Assembly (NCBI GenBank): GCA_019459285.1
Contig: JAIBEL010000029.1
Coordinates: forward strand, 1-64,000
Length of the DNA stretch: 64,000 nucleotides
Source: Rhizobium sp.
GTDB lineage: Bacteria; Pseudomonadota; Gammaproteobacteria; Burkholderiales; Thiobacillaceae
Direction: 5' to 3'
Of the stretch, positions 30,251 to 39,556 are shown one piece after another. Position 1 is the first letter of the stretch, and every line of letters starts with the position of its first letter. A model generated the notes under the pieces. That model did no database searches. It was not told the DNA's origin and saw only the letters and a program-made list of their open reading frames with translations. The position numbers were made by a program, and so were the translations under genes.

Positions 30251-31549
30251 ATGGACATCGAACTTCAAGGCCTGATCGACACGCACGAACAGCCGTTCGT
30301 GGTAATCGACCGCAGCTACCGCATCGTCGCCGCCAATCAGCGCTACTGCGACACCTACGGGATGACGCCCGCCGCCATCGTCGGCCAGCACTGCCACGCG
30401 GTATCCCACCACTCGCAGCGACCCTGCCACGAAAACGGCGAACATTGCCCGCACCAGGCGTTGTTCGCCCAGGGCGAAACGGTAGAAGTCCTGCACACCC
30501 ATTACCACGCCGACAACCAGCCCGAACGCACCCGCATCCGCGGACACCGCTTGCGCGGCGCGGATGGCGAGCTCTATCTGGGCGAGCAGCTGTTCCCGCT
30601 GGAGGCCGAGGCGGGCAGCGAATGCGACGCCATGCAGATGATCGGGCAGTCGCCCGCCTTTCTCGCCTGCGTCGACAACCTTGCACGCGTGGCCGAGAGC
30701 GAGGCCTCGATCCTGCTATACGGCGAGAGCGGCGTCGGCAAGGAACTTGCCGCACGCTTCATCCATGCGCGCTCCAGCCGCGCAGGCACGGCATTCATCG
30801 TCATCAATTGCGCAGCCGTGCCGGAAAGCCTGTTCGAGAGCGAACTCTTCGGCCACGAACGCGGTGCGTTTTCCGGCAGCAACGGCCTGAAAAAAGGCCT
30901 GTTCGAACTCGCCGACAACGGCACCCTCTTCCTCGACGAAGTAGGCGAGATCCCGCTGGCCATGCAGGCCAAGCTGCTGCGCGTACTGGAAACCGGCGAA
31001 TTCCGCCGCGTCGGCGGCACGCAGACGCTGACTGCCGACGTGCGCGTGGTGTCGGCCACCAACCGCAGGCTGCTCGATGAAGTCGATGCCAAGCGTTTCC
31101 GGCTCGACCTCTATTACCGCCTGGCCGGCATCGACGTCACCCTGCCGCCGCTGCGCGAGCGCGCCGCCGACCTGCCCGACCTGGCGAACTTCCTGCTGAA
31201 GCGGCTGACCGGCGGACAAAGCCCCTGCCGCCTCGCACCGGACGCCGTCTCGGCATTGCAGGCCTACGACTTCCCCGGCAATGTGCGCGAACTGCGCAAC
31301 CTCCTGCAGCATGCCGTGCTCAGCTGCCGCGACGGCACCATCCGCGCAGCCGACCTGCGATTGCCGCCGCGCGTCGCGCACACACGCCCCGACGCCGCCA
31401 GCGCCTCGCTGCGCGACATGGAACGCGCGCACCTGCAATCCCTGCTCGACGCGCACCAGGGCCATCGCGCCCGCGTCGCCGCCGCGCTGGGCGTCACCGA
31501 GCGCACGCTGTACCGCAAGCTCAAGCAACACGGGTTGGGGAAGAACTGA
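30251..31549 (+). CDS. fisR: FisR-type sigma-54 activator sensing sulfane sulfur
   Basis: The 432-residue protein has an N-terminal PAS-like sensing domain (about 5-110), a sigma-54 AAA+ domain (about 130-360; Walker A GESGVGKE, GTLFLDEVGEI) and a C-terminal Fis helix-turn-helix (RVAAALGVTERTLYRKL). C48, C59 and C66 have the same 11/7 spacing as the three cysteines by which FisR of Cupriavidus senses polysulfide. The loop that contacts sigma-54 reads GAFSGS rather than GAFTGA. The ATG at 30251 is chosen because the PAS domain begins there. It is divergent from sqr. Confidence 0.88.
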   Translation: MDIELQGLIDTHEQPFVVIDRSYRIVAANQRYCDTYGMTPAAIVGQHCHAVSHHSQRPCHENGEHCPHQALFAQGETVEVLHTHYHADNQPERTRIRGHRLRGADGELYLGEQLFPLEAEAGSECDAMQMIGQSPAFLACVDNLARVAESEASILLYGESGVGKELAARFIHARSSRAGTAFIVINCAAVPESLFESELFGHERGAFSGSNGLKKGLFELADNGTLFLDEVGEIPLAMQAKLLRVLETGEFRRVGGTQTLTADVRVVSATNRRLLDEVDAKRFRLDLYYRLAGIDVTLPPLRERAADLPDLANFLLKRLTGGQSPCRLAPDAVSALQAYDFPGNVRELRNLLQHAVLSCRDGTIRAADLRLPPRVAHTRPDAASASLRDMERAHLQSLLDAHQGHRARVAAALGVTERTLYRKLKQHGLGKN

Positions 31550-31908
31550 ATCCGTTCCCGGCTTCCCCCCAAGAAGCCGCTCAAAATGTGCAGCCATACT
31601 GGCGACGAGTGAAGCGACATAGAGGCGGATGATGATGGCGGGGAAAAACACTGAAAGGAGGCTTAGCAAGAAATGCCGTCTCTGCGTGATCGCTATTCCG
31701 GCCAAAGCCGACGGTGAGAATGCAGAGACGGAATCGTCCGCTCCCCGACTCAGTCCGGTTAATGCATCTCACGTAGGTGCGATGGCAGCCCAACTTAATG
31801 GCCCGACCGTGAGTGCCAATCAACCTGCCGGCAAGTCATCGACCAGCGAATAGCAACCAAGTGCCGGTCAGGCTACTTGCTTGAAGCGCAATACGTGTAG
31901 CCCTCCTA
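31550..31908. other. Intergenic segment with possible remnant sequence
   Basis: Only short open frames are present on either strand (for example a 74-codon frame at 31629-31853). None matches a family I recognise. An internal AAAGGAGG occurs without a following convincing gene. This spacer marks a shift to visibly lower GC that continues through the aldehyde dehydrogenase module, so it may be a worn junction of acquired DNA. Confidence 0.35.
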
Positions 31909-32289
31909 TCAGATATCCACCTCATTTATCGCGTGACTCAACTCCGACCTCTCTTCATCAGTGAAGAGTCTGGACCGCGTCAAAAAAGCTTTTCCTTCCG
32001 GTCCTTCGAGCGAGAAAGTTCCGCCTCCATAGCCATCGATGACGTCGATGATCAGCTGAGTGTGCTTCCAGTATTCATATTGCGATTTACTGATATAAAA
32101 CGGGCAGCCGCCGATATCGCCCAGATAGTCATCGCCGGCACCAATGGTGATCTCACCTGGCAGAAAACAGTTGGCGGCGCTGTTGTCGCAACAACCTCCC
32201 GACTGGTGAAACATCAGTGGACCGTGTTTCTTCTTCAAGAACTCGATCAGTTCAACTGCAGCGGGTGTGGCGATGACTTTTTCAACCAT
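31909..32289 (-). CDS. DUF779 family protein
   Basis: 126 residues starting MVEKVIATPAAVELIEFL, with the family core HGPLMFHQSGGCCDNSAANC and FYISKSQYEYW. The vicinal cysteines suggest metal or redox binding, but function is unknown. DUF779 genes regularly follow NAD-dependent aldehyde dehydrogenases, as here (69 bp downstream). The start at 32289 follows GAGGAG. Confidence 0.9.
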   Translation of the reverse strand: MVEKVIATPAAVELIEFLKKKHGPLMFHQSGGCCDNSAANCFLPGEITIGAGDDYLGDIGGCPFYISKSQYEYWKHTQLIIDVIDGYGGGTFSLEGPEGKAFLTRSRLFTDEERSELSHAINEVDI

Positions 32290-32358
32290 CCACGGCTCCT
32301 CGACAAGAAAGAGGCAGTTGCTCACCCCGGTTGGATTTGCTGGACAGATTTTATTCGG

Positions 32359-33879
32359 TCAGAAGAAGCCGAGCTTCTGTTCAGCGTAGCTGACCAGAAG
32401 GTTCTTAGTCTGCTGGTAGTGATCGAGCATGACTTTGTGAGTCTCGCGGCCAATGCCCGATTCCTTGTAGCCACCGAAAGCTGCGTGTGCCGGATAGGCA
32501 TGGTAGCAGTTGGTCCACACCCGTCCAGCCTTGATGGCGCGGCCCATGCGGTAGGCGACATTGCCGTTGCGACTCCACACACCGGCGCCGAGACCGTAAA
32601 GGGTGTCGTTGGCGATAGCCAGGGCTTCGGATTCATCCTTGAAAGTGGTCACGGCCAATACAGGTCCAAAAATCTCTTCCTGGAAGATGCGCATCTTGTT
32701 GTGGCCTTTGAACAAGGTCGGCTGCACGTAATAACCGCCATTCAGTTCGCTGCCGACATCGGCCTGGGCGCCGCCGATCAGCACATTAGCGCCTTCCTGC
32801 TTGCCAAGATCAAGGTAGGACAGGATCTTGGCAAGTTGCTCCTTCGAAGCCTGGGCACCAACCATAGTATCGGTATCCAGCGGATTGCCTTGCTTGATCG
32901 CCTTGACGCGAGCCAAGCAGCGTTCCATGAATTTGTCGTAGATGGATTCCTGGATCAGGGCGCGCGAGGGGCAGGTGCATACTTCGCCCTGGTTGAACGC
33001 GAACAGCACCAAGCCTTCAATGGCCTTGTCGAGGAAGCTGTCGTCAGCCGCCATCACGTCTTCGAAAAAGATATTGGGTGACTTGCCGCCAAGTTCCAGT
33101 GTGGCCGGGATCAGGTTGTTGGCGGCTGCCTGGGCGATAACGCGGCCGGTGGTAGTAGAGCCGGTAAATGCAATCTTGGCGATACGCTTGCTAGTGGCGA
33201 GCGGCATACCCGCTTCGCGGCCAAAACCGTTGACGATGTTGAGCACGCCCGGCGGGATGATGTCGGCGATCAATTCTGCAACGATGAGGATGCTCACCGG
33301 TGTCGATTCGGCCGGCTTCAGAACCACGCAGTTGCCGGCAGCCAGGGCTGGCGCCAGCTTCCAAACGGCCATCAGGATGGGAAAGTTCCAGGGGATGATC
33401 TGGCCGACCACGCCCAGCGGTTCATGGAAATGGTAGGCGACGGTGTTCTCGTCGATCTCGCCAATGCTGCCCTCTTGAGCGCGCACGCAACCGGCGAAAT
33501 AGCGAAAGTGGTCGATGGCCAGAGGGATGTCTGCGTTGAGGGTTTCGCGGATCGGTTTGCCGTTGTCCACCGTCTCGACATAGGCCAGTAATTCGAGGTT
33601 GGCTTCCATGCGGTCGGCGATCTTAAGCAGTATGTTGGCGCGCTCACCGACCGAGGTTTTGCCCCATTTGTCGGCGGCCGCGTGAGCGGCATCCAGAGCC
33701 AATTCGACATCATCGGCACCGGAGCGGGCTGCCTTGGTGTAAGACTTGCCGTTGATCGGGGTGATCACGTCAAAGTATTCGCCTTTGACCGGGGCCACCC
33801 ACTTGCCGCCGATGAAATTGTCATACTGTGTTTTGAATTTGACGTTGGCATCAACATTGCCCGGTGGCGCATAAATCAT
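32359..33879 (-). CDS. NAD-dependent aldehyde dehydrogenase (ExaC/AcoD type)
   Basis: 506 residues with the ExaC-like start [15 protein letters not shown], the nucleotide loop FTGSTTTG, the catalytic Glu262 in LELGGKSPN and Cys301 in GEVCTCPS. It oxidises acetaldehyde or similar aldehydes to the acid. The ATG at 33879 follows AAGGAGA. It has a sigma-54 promoter, a divergent AcoR-like activator and a DUF779 partner. GC is visibly lower than the surrounding housekeeping genes. Confidence 0.94.
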   Translation of the reverse strand: MIYAPPGNVDANVKFKTQYDNFIGGKWVAPVKGEYFDVITPINGKSYTKAARSGADDVELALDAAHAAADKWGKTSVGERANILLKIADRMEANLELLAYVETVDNGKPIRETLNADIPLAIDHFRYFAGCVRAQEGSIGEIDENTVAYHFHEPLGVVGQIIPWNFPILMAVWKLAPALAAGNCVVLKPAESTPVSILIVAELIADIIPPGVLNIVNGFGREAGMPLATSKRIAKIAFTGSTTTGRVIAQAAANNLIPATLELGGKSPNIFFEDVMAADDSFLDKAIEGLVLFAFNQGEVCTCPSRALIQESIYDKFMERCLARVKAIKQGNPLDTDTMVGAQASKEQLAKILSYLDLGKQEGANVLIGGAQADVGSELNGGYYVQPTLFKGHNKMRIFQEEIFGPVLAVTTFKDESEALAIANDTLYGLGAGVWSRNGNVAYRMGRAIKAGRVWTNCYHAYPAHAAFGGYKESGIGRETHKVMLDHYQQTKNLLVSYAEQKLGFF

Positions 33880-33949
33880 TTTGTCTCCTTCGAAGGTTTG
33901 GTGTAGCTGGTTATGATCGAGCGTGACGCAGCAATCGATGGCCATATCC

Positions 33950-33964
33950 GCAAAGACTATGCCA
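33950..33964 (-). promoter_or_regulatory. Sigma-54 promoter for the aldehyde dehydrogenase
   Basis: The minus strand reads TGGCATAGTCTTTGC, with GG and GC exactly 10 bp apart, about 70 bp upstream of the dehydrogenase ATG. The activator-site cluster at 34032-34087 lies about 70-125 bp further upstream, the normal enhancer distance. Confidence 0.8.
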
Positions 33965-34031
33965 GTGGTCGAATAGTGGGCTAAATCAAGCCAAGTCATT
34001 AATCGGATTCAGACTTGTGGCCTGGCATCGA

Positions 34032-34087
34032 CCTGTAATACAGGCGCCTGACACGTGTCAGGCTGACACGCTGCGCCAAATTGACAC
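34032..34087. promoter_or_regulatory. Candidate enhancer sites for the AcoR-like activator
   Basis: A perfect palindrome CCTGACACGTGTCAGG spans 34047-34062. Two further TGACAC half-sites follow at 34064 and 34082, and a second palindrome CCTGTAATACAGG precedes it at 34032. AcoR/MimR-class regulators bind TGACAC-type dyads. Binding here is inferred from position and sequence. Confidence 0.7.
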
Positions 34088-34173
34088 ACCTCCAGATCCT
34101 AATTGGCAGCGGGTTTTGCGACGTCAGAGCGAAGCCGTATAGTAAGGAACGTTTTAGTTGGGAGGTCGTCAGC

Positions 34174-36120
34174 ATGCTCAGTCCGACACCGAGAAGACCC
34201 GCCGCCGCCTTGCGTCAGGCGCGCAACCAGTTACTGGAAAGCGGCCAGTTGCCCTACGACAACCTGGTTGGCCCGGTAATCGCCCGCTCATGGGCACGCA
34301 GCCAGCAAGCCGGCCTGGCACCGGTCGGCCGGCTACCGGAGGTGCAATATCTAAACGCTTCGCAATTGACGCGCCTGATCGCCCACCAACAGGAACTCAT
34401 CGGCCACGCCCGGCCCATCATGGAGTATCTCTACAGCCAGTCGCGGGACAGCGGAAGCGTGGTGATCCTGGCCGATGATCATGGCGTTCTACTGCAAGCC
34501 GTGGGCGACGCCGATTTTCTTGATCGGGCCGAGCGTGTAGCCCTGACGCCAGGGGCTTCCTGGAACGAGTGCCATCGCGGCACCAACGCCATCGGAACGG
34601 CCCTGGCCGAGGCAGCGCCGGTGGTCATCAATGGCGCTGAACACTTTTTGGAGCGCAACAGTTTTCTGACCTGCGCCGCCGCCACAGTTGCGGCTCCCGA
34701 CGGTCGGCTATTGGGCGTACTGGACATCTCCGGCGACCAGCGACGCCGTCATCCACATACCTTCTGTTTGGTGCGAACTGCCGCGCAAATGATCGAGAAC
34801 CGGCTGTTCGAGGTTTACCACAGCGGCGATGTGCATCTGCGCTTTCACACGCTGGCGGAAGGCATCGGCACTCTGACGGAAGGCGTGCTGGCCCTTTCCC
34901 GAGAGGGATTGATCGCTGGTGCCAATCCAGCCGCCATTCGTCAACTGGGGCTGCACAGCGCAGACCTGGGCAGCCTGCCACTGGAAAGCGTCTTCCATTT
35001 ACGTCTATCCGAATTGCTCGATTGGGGCTATCGCCGGGGCCACGAACCGATGCTGGTTGAGCATACAGCCAGGCCAGGTCGAGCCAGCATCAGTCGCCTG
35101 TTCGTGCGGGTTGAAACCAGCCGCGTGGTGCGTCAAGTGGCGGTGTCACAGCCCACTCCACCAACACCCAGGACTGATGCGCTGGCCGCCCTGGACATTG
35201 GCTGCGACCTCATCACGACAGCCATCGGCAAGGCTCGCAAGGTACTCGACAAGCCCATCCCGGTGTTGTTGCAAGGCGAATCGGGAGTCGGCAAGGAGGT
35301 ATTTGCCAATGCCATGCATAACTCGGGTCCGCGCCGCAAACATCCCTTCATCGCCGTAGATTGCTCGGCTTTGCCGGAAAACCTCATTGAGGCTGAACTG
35401 TTCGGTTATTCGCCCGGCGCTTTCACCGGAGCACGCCGGGAAGGCTCGCCGGGCCGCATCCGCGAAGCGCAAGGCGGCACCCTGTTCCTGGATGAGATCG
35501 GAGACATGCCGCTGGTCATGCAAACTCGGCTGCTGCGCGTTTTGCAGCAACGTCAGGTGACGCCGTTGGGAGGCAGCAAACCGGTGGCAGTGGATTTCGC
35601 ACTGATCAGCGCAACCCACCGCAATTTGCGGATGGAAATGGAAGCCGGCCGCTTCCGCGCCGACCTGTACTACCGCATTAACGGCATGACTCTGATGCTG
35701 CCAGCACTACGCGAGCGCAAGGATTTCCCAGCCTTACTCAATCATCTGCTCGAAGATTTGTTACCCGGCCGGAGAGTCGCCTTCGATGCCAGCATTTCCG
35801 CCGCCTTCGCTGATTTCTCCTGGCCCGGCAACTTGCGCCAGCTGGTCAACGCCTTGCGCACCGCTTGTGCCTTGATCGAAAGCGATGAATGCCACATTGG
35901 GTGGCAACACCTGCCGGATGATCTGGTCGAAGAGTTGCGCCGACACGGTTCGCGTAGGATTGTGCCGACGGAAGTCACGGAAAATCTTCAGGACGTTTCG
36001 GCCACTATCATCAGCCGGGCCATCAGCCTGAGTGGCGGAAACATGTCGGAAGCGGCTCGTCGTCTGGGCATCAGCCGCAATACGCTTTATCGGCGCTTGA
36101 AGAAAATAGGGAGATCCTGA
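34174..36120 (+). CDS. AcoR-like sigma-54 activator (GAF-AAA+-Fis)
   Basis: 648 residues. A GAF sensor region (about 60-230) precedes a sigma-54 interaction domain (about 335-555) with Walker A GESGVGKE, an intact GAFTGA loop and GTLFLDEIGDM. A Fis-type HTH (NMSEAARRLGISRNTLYRRL) ends the protein. The architecture is that of AcoR/ExaE-like regulators of acetoin, ethanol or aldehyde metabolism. The ATG at 34174 follows GGGAGG. Divergent placement argues that it controls the aldehyde dehydrogenase-DUF779 pair. Confidence 0.9.
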   Translation: MLSPTPRRPAAALRQARNQLLESGQLPYDNLVGPVIARSWARSQQAGLAPVGRLPEVQYLNASQLTRLIAHQQELIGHARPIMEYLYSQSRDSGSVVILADDHGVLLQAVGDADFLDRAERVALTPGASWNECHRGTNAIGTALAEAAPVVINGAEHFLERNSFLTCAAATVAAPDGRLLGVLDISGDQRRRHPHTFCLVRTAAQMIENRLFEVYHSGDVHLRFHTLAEGIGTLTEGVLALSREGLIAGANPAAIRQLGLHSADLGSLPLESVFHLRLSELLDWGYRRGHEPMLVEHTARPGRASISRLFVRVETSRVVRQVAVSQPTPPTPRTDALAALDIGCDLITTAIGKARKVLDKPIPVLLQGESGVGKEVFANAMHNSGPRRKHPFIAVDCSALPENLIEAELFGYSPGAFTGARREGSPGRIREAQGGTLFLDEIGDMPLVMQTRLLRVLQQRQVTPLGGSKPVAVDFALISATHRNLRMEMEAGRFRADLYYRINGMTLMLPALRERKDFPALLNHLLEDLLPGRRVAFDASISAAFADFSWPGNLRQLVNALRTACALIESDECHIGWQHLPDDLVEELRRHGSRRIVPTEVTENLQDVSATIISRAISLSGGNMSEAARRLGISRNTLYRRLKKIGRS

Positions 36121-36252
36121 CTTGGCTTCCATGATGCCTGAACTCAAAGGACCACATTCAAAACCTCCGCATACTTGGCGTCTGACGGTCCGTTCCGACA
36201 CCACCGCCATTCAAAAAATCGGCAGCTGAAGACGACCATCGTCCGCATCATC

Positions 36253-36837
36253 ATGCCCAACCGCCCCCGCTGCACCTGGTGCGGCACCGATCCGCTCTAC
36301 TGCGCCTACCACGACGAGGAATGGGGCGTGCCGCTGCACGACGAGCGCGCGCTGTTCGAATTCCTGATCCTGGAAGGCGCGCAGGCGGGGTTGTCGTGGT
36401 TCACCATCCTGAAGAAGCGTGAAGGCTACCGGCGCGCGTTCGACCATTTCGACGTCGAGCGCATCGCGCGCTACGGCGAGGCGGACGTGGCGCGGCTGAT
36501 GGCGGATGCGGGCATCGTGCGCAACCGGCTGAAGATCGAATCGACGATCACCAATGCGCGCGCGACGCTGGCGCTGCGCGAGACGGGCGGGCTGGACGCC
36601 TACTTCTGGAATTTCGTGGACGGCCGCCCCATCGACAACGCGAGGAAAAACATCGGTCAGGTGCCGGCCAGCACGCTCCTGTCCGACGCGATCAGCAAGG
36701 ATCTGAAAAAGCGCGGCTTCAAGTTCGTCGGCTCGACCATCGTGTATGCGCACATGCAGGCCACGGGCATGGTCAACGACCATACGGTGGATTGCTTCCG
36801 CCATCGCGAGGTGGCCGCCGCGGCTCAGCGGAAGTAG
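36253..36837 (+). CDS. tag: DNA-3-methyladenine glycosylase I
   Basis: 194 residues starting MPNRPRCTWCG, with the Tag signature cysteines and histidines (CTWCG, CAYHDEEWGVP, and H plus C in the C-terminal DHTVDCFRH) that bind zinc. It excises 3-methyladenine from alkylated DNA. The 3' end overlaps the convergent AraC regulator gene by 13 bp. Confidence 0.95.
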   Translation: MPNRPRCTWCGTDPLYCAYHDEEWGVPLHDERALFEFLILEGAQAGLSWFTILKKREGYRRAFDHFDVERIARYGEADVARLMADAGIVRNRLKIESTITNARATLALRETGGLDAYFWNFVDGRPIDNARKNIGQVPASTLLSDAISKDLKKRGFKFVGSTIVYAHMQATGMVNDHTVDCFRHREVAAAAQRK

Positions 36838-37595
36838 CCGCTGGGCGACGCGCCGAACTGGCGTTTGAACATGGTGGCGAAGGCGCTCGGGCTGTTGTAG
36901 CCCAGGTTGAGCGCGACGTCGACGACCTTCACGCCCGCGGCCAGTTGTTCCAGGGCGGTGAGCAGGCGCGCCTGCTGGCGCCACTGGCCGAAGGTCATGC
37001 CGGTCTGGCGGGCGAAGCGGCGCTGGATGGTCTTGGCGTCGACGCCCAGGCGGCCGGCCCAGTCGGTGAGAGTGGAGGCGTCGTCGGGCGTATCGGTCAG
37101 GACGCGGCAGATGGTCAGCAAATCCGGATCGTTAGGCTGCGGCAGATGCAACGGCAGGCTGGGCAGCACCGCCACCTCGTCGAGCAGCAACTGCATCAGG
37201 CGGCCGTCGCGCGCAGCCGGATCGTAGGGCTGCACCACCTCGATAGCCGCCAGAATCAGTTCGCGCAGCAGCGGCGAGATGCCGACCACCTGGCAGTCGG
37301 CCGGCAGGTTCGGGCTGGCGTCGGGGCGGATGTAGACGGTGCGGACCTGGACGTCGCCGACCATGCGGATGCCGTGCGGTTCGCGCGCCGGCACCCAGAG
37401 CCCGCGCGTGGGCGGCACCACCCATTGGTCGCCCCGGGCAGCGACCACCATGACGCCCTGGACGGCATGGATGAGTTGGGCGGTAGGGTGACTGTGGCTG
37501 GGTACCACGTGGCCGGTGGGATAGTCGATGGCCTTGCCGGTCACGGGCATGTAGCCCTGGTCCCGATCCAGGCCGCTGTGCAGGTGAATGTCCAT
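36825..37595 (-). CDS. AraC family regulator with N-terminal cupin
   Basis: 256 residues. The N-terminal cupin (about 20-110) has HVVPSHSHPTAQLIH and WVPAREPHGI. The C-terminal double HTH (about 155-256) has LGVDAKTIQRRF and ALNLGYNSPSAFATMFKRQFG. This subgroup often regulates a neighbouring exporter. The divergent MFS gene begins 87 bp away. Confidence 0.9.
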   Translation of the reverse strand: MDIHLHSGLDRDQGYMPVTGKAIDYPTGHVVPSHSHPTAQLIHAVQGVMVVAARGDQWVVPPTRGLWVPAREPHGIRMVGDVQVRTVYIRPDASPNLPADCQVVGISPLLRELILAAIEVVQPYDPAARDGRLMQLLLDEVAVLPSLPLHLPQPNDPDLLTICRVLTDTPDDASTLTDWAGRLGVDAKTIQRRFARQTGMTFGQWRQQARLLTALEQLAAGVKVVDVALNLGYNSPSAFATMFKRQFGASPSGYFR

Positions 37596-37682
37596 TTCGA
37601 AAAGGTCGATGCCTTAATTCAGCGAGACGGACAAGCATCTTAGCCCTAAATTGGTGCCTCGCATTCTTTCGAGCCTGCCGCC

Positions 37683-38915
37683 ATGACGACCGCGCATTCC
37701 GACGCCGACCGCACCGCCTTCAAGGTACTGGGCGCGATCAGCTTCTCGCATTTTCTCAACGACACCATGCAGTCGCTGCTGATCGCGAGCTACCCGCTGT
37801 TCAAGAGCGGGCTCCATCTCAGCTTCGCGCAGATCGGGCTGATCACGCTGGCCTTCCAGTTCACCGCCTCGCTGCTGCAGCCGCTGGTGGGCATCTATAC
37901 CGACCGCCATCCGAAGCCGTTCTCGCTGGCGCTGGGCATGGGCTTCACCCTTGCCGGCCTGCTCCTGCTGTCGCAGGCGACCACGTTTCCGCTGCTGCTA
38001 GCCGCAGCCGCACTGGTCGGCAGCGGCTCGTCAATCTTCCACCCGGAAGCGTCGCGGGTGGCACGCATGGCCTCGGGCGGCCGGCACGGACTGGCCCAGT
38101 CGATCTTCCAGGTAGGCGGCAATGCCGGGGCGGCCTTCGGCCCGTTGCTCGCGGCCTGGGTCGTGCTGCCGCACGGCCAGAAAAGCCTGGCCGTGTTTTC
38201 GCTCTTCGCGCTGCTGGCGATGATCGTGCTGGCGGGCGTCGGCATCTGGTACCGCGACCAGCACCGCAAGCCGAAAAAGGCCGCGTCCGCCGCCGGCCAC
38301 GATCTGCCGCGCGGCCGCGTGCTGCGCACGCTGGCGGTGCTGATGGCGCTGATGTTCTCCAAGTTCTTCTACCTGGCCAGCATCAGCAGTTATCTGATCT
38401 TCTATCTGATGCAGCACTACGGCATCGACGCGCAGGAAGCGCAGTACCACCTGTTCTACTTCCTGTTCGCGGTGGCGGCGGGCACGCTGCTGGGCGGGCC
38501 CATCGGCGACCGCATCGGCCGCAAGCGGGTGATCTGGCTGTCCATCCTGGGCGTGGCACCGTTCACGCTGGCACTGCCCTACGTGGGCCTGGCCGCGTCG
38601 GCGGGGCTGACGCTGATCATCGGCTTCATGCTGGCCTCGGCCTTCCCGGCCATGGTGGTCTACGCGCAGGAACTGATGCCGGGCAAGGTCGGCACGGTGT
38701 CGGGGCTGTTCTTCGGACTGGCTTTCGGCCTGGCCGGTATTGGCGCCGCTGTGCTGGGCGGGCTGGCCGACCACTGGGGCATCGAAACGGTCTACCTGCT
38801 GTGTTCGTTCTTGCCGCTGATCGGCCTGCTGGCGGTGTTTCTGCCAGATCTGCGCAGTCAGGTCGGCGCGGTGCGGGCGAACCCCATGCCGTCCGCCACG
38901 ATTCCGGTCAAATGA
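37683..38915 (+). CDS. MFS exporter, fosmidomycin-resistance (Fsr) family
   Basis: 410 residues with about twelve hydrophobic segments. It has the Fsr start FSHFLNDTMQSLLIASYPL, GSGSSIFHPEASRVAR in the first half and DRIGRKRVIW between halves. It is an inner-membrane drug/proton antiporter of uncertain substrate. It is divergent from the AraC regulator, which probably controls it. Confidence 0.92.
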   Translation: MTTAHSDADRTAFKVLGAISFSHFLNDTMQSLLIASYPLFKSGLHLSFAQIGLITLAFQFTASLLQPLVGIYTDRHPKPFSLALGMGFTLAGLLLLSQATTFPLLLAAAALVGSGSSIFHPEASRVARMASGGRHGLAQSIFQVGGNAGAAFGPLLAAWVVLPHGQKSLAVFSLFALLAMIVLAGVGIWYRDQHRKPKKAASAAGHDLPRGRVLRTLAVLMALMFSKFFYLASISSYLIFYLMQHYGIDAQEAQYHLFYFLFAVAAGTLLGGPIGDRIGRKRVIWLSILGVAPFTLALPYVGLAASAGLTLIIGFMLASAFPAMVVYAQELMPGKVGTVSGLFFGLAFGLAGIGAAVLGGLADHWGIETVYLLCSFLPLIGLLAVFLPDLRSQVGAVRANPMPSATIPVK

Positions 38916-38975
38916 CGCAGGCCAGCTCTCCTCTCATCCCGGAAAAACCGGTACGACTGACGGTCCTAGCCGGCG

Positions 38976-39515
38976 CTAGGCGGCGCGTGCCATCTCCCCG
39001 AGTTTGCGCACGGTGTTCCAGTTGCGGCTGGTCATCGGCACGCCCAGCAGACGTTCCAGGGCAGCAGCGAGTCTGGATCGGCCGATGCCGTCCGGCGCAT
39101 GCAGGTAGAGCACGTCGCCCGCCAGCTGAAAACGTTCGCTCGCGGCCCGGAGTTTTTCCAGGCCATCGAGATTGGGCTGGGGCGGAACGCTTGCGAGGAA
39201 ATTCACGTACAGGGTACCGGGCACGGCCTCCGCTTCGGGATAGGGATTGCCCCTGATCACCTGTTCCAGCGTTGGCATATCGAGCAGCCGTACCCATGGT
39301 TCGAAGCCGTGGCTTTTGCCGATGACGGCACCGATCCTTTTCGACAGAAGCGCGGGATTGACTGGCTTGCCCTGGAACACCACGTTGCCACTCTGAATGT
39401 AGGTCTCGACACTTCGCAGGCCGATCCCTTCCAGCACCGCCGCCAGTTCTTTCATCGGCAGCTTGTTGTTCCCGCCAACGTTGATGCCTCGAAAGAGTGC
39501 AATATACGTTTTCAC
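38976..39515 (-). CDS. DUF1697 family protein
   Basis: 179 residues with the family start YIALFRGINVGGNNKLPMKEL and the C-terminal NWNTVRKLGEMA. These small cytoplasmic proteins are common and uncharacterised. It lies just downstream of trpE on the same strand (41-bp gap), in the position where trpG would be expected. Confidence 0.9.
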   Translation of the reverse strand: MKTYIALFRGINVGGNNKLPMKELAAVLEGIGLRSVETYIQSGNVVFQGKPVNPALLSKRIGAVIGKSHGFEPWVRLLDMPTLEQVIRGNPYPEAEAVPGTLYVNFLASVPPQPNLDGLEKLRAASERFQLAGDVLYLHAPDGIGRSRLAAALERLLGVPMTSRNWNTVRKLGEMARAA

Positions 39516-39556
39516 CGCGTTGTCTCACCCGAGCGCCCGGCCGGGCCGGGTTCGCG

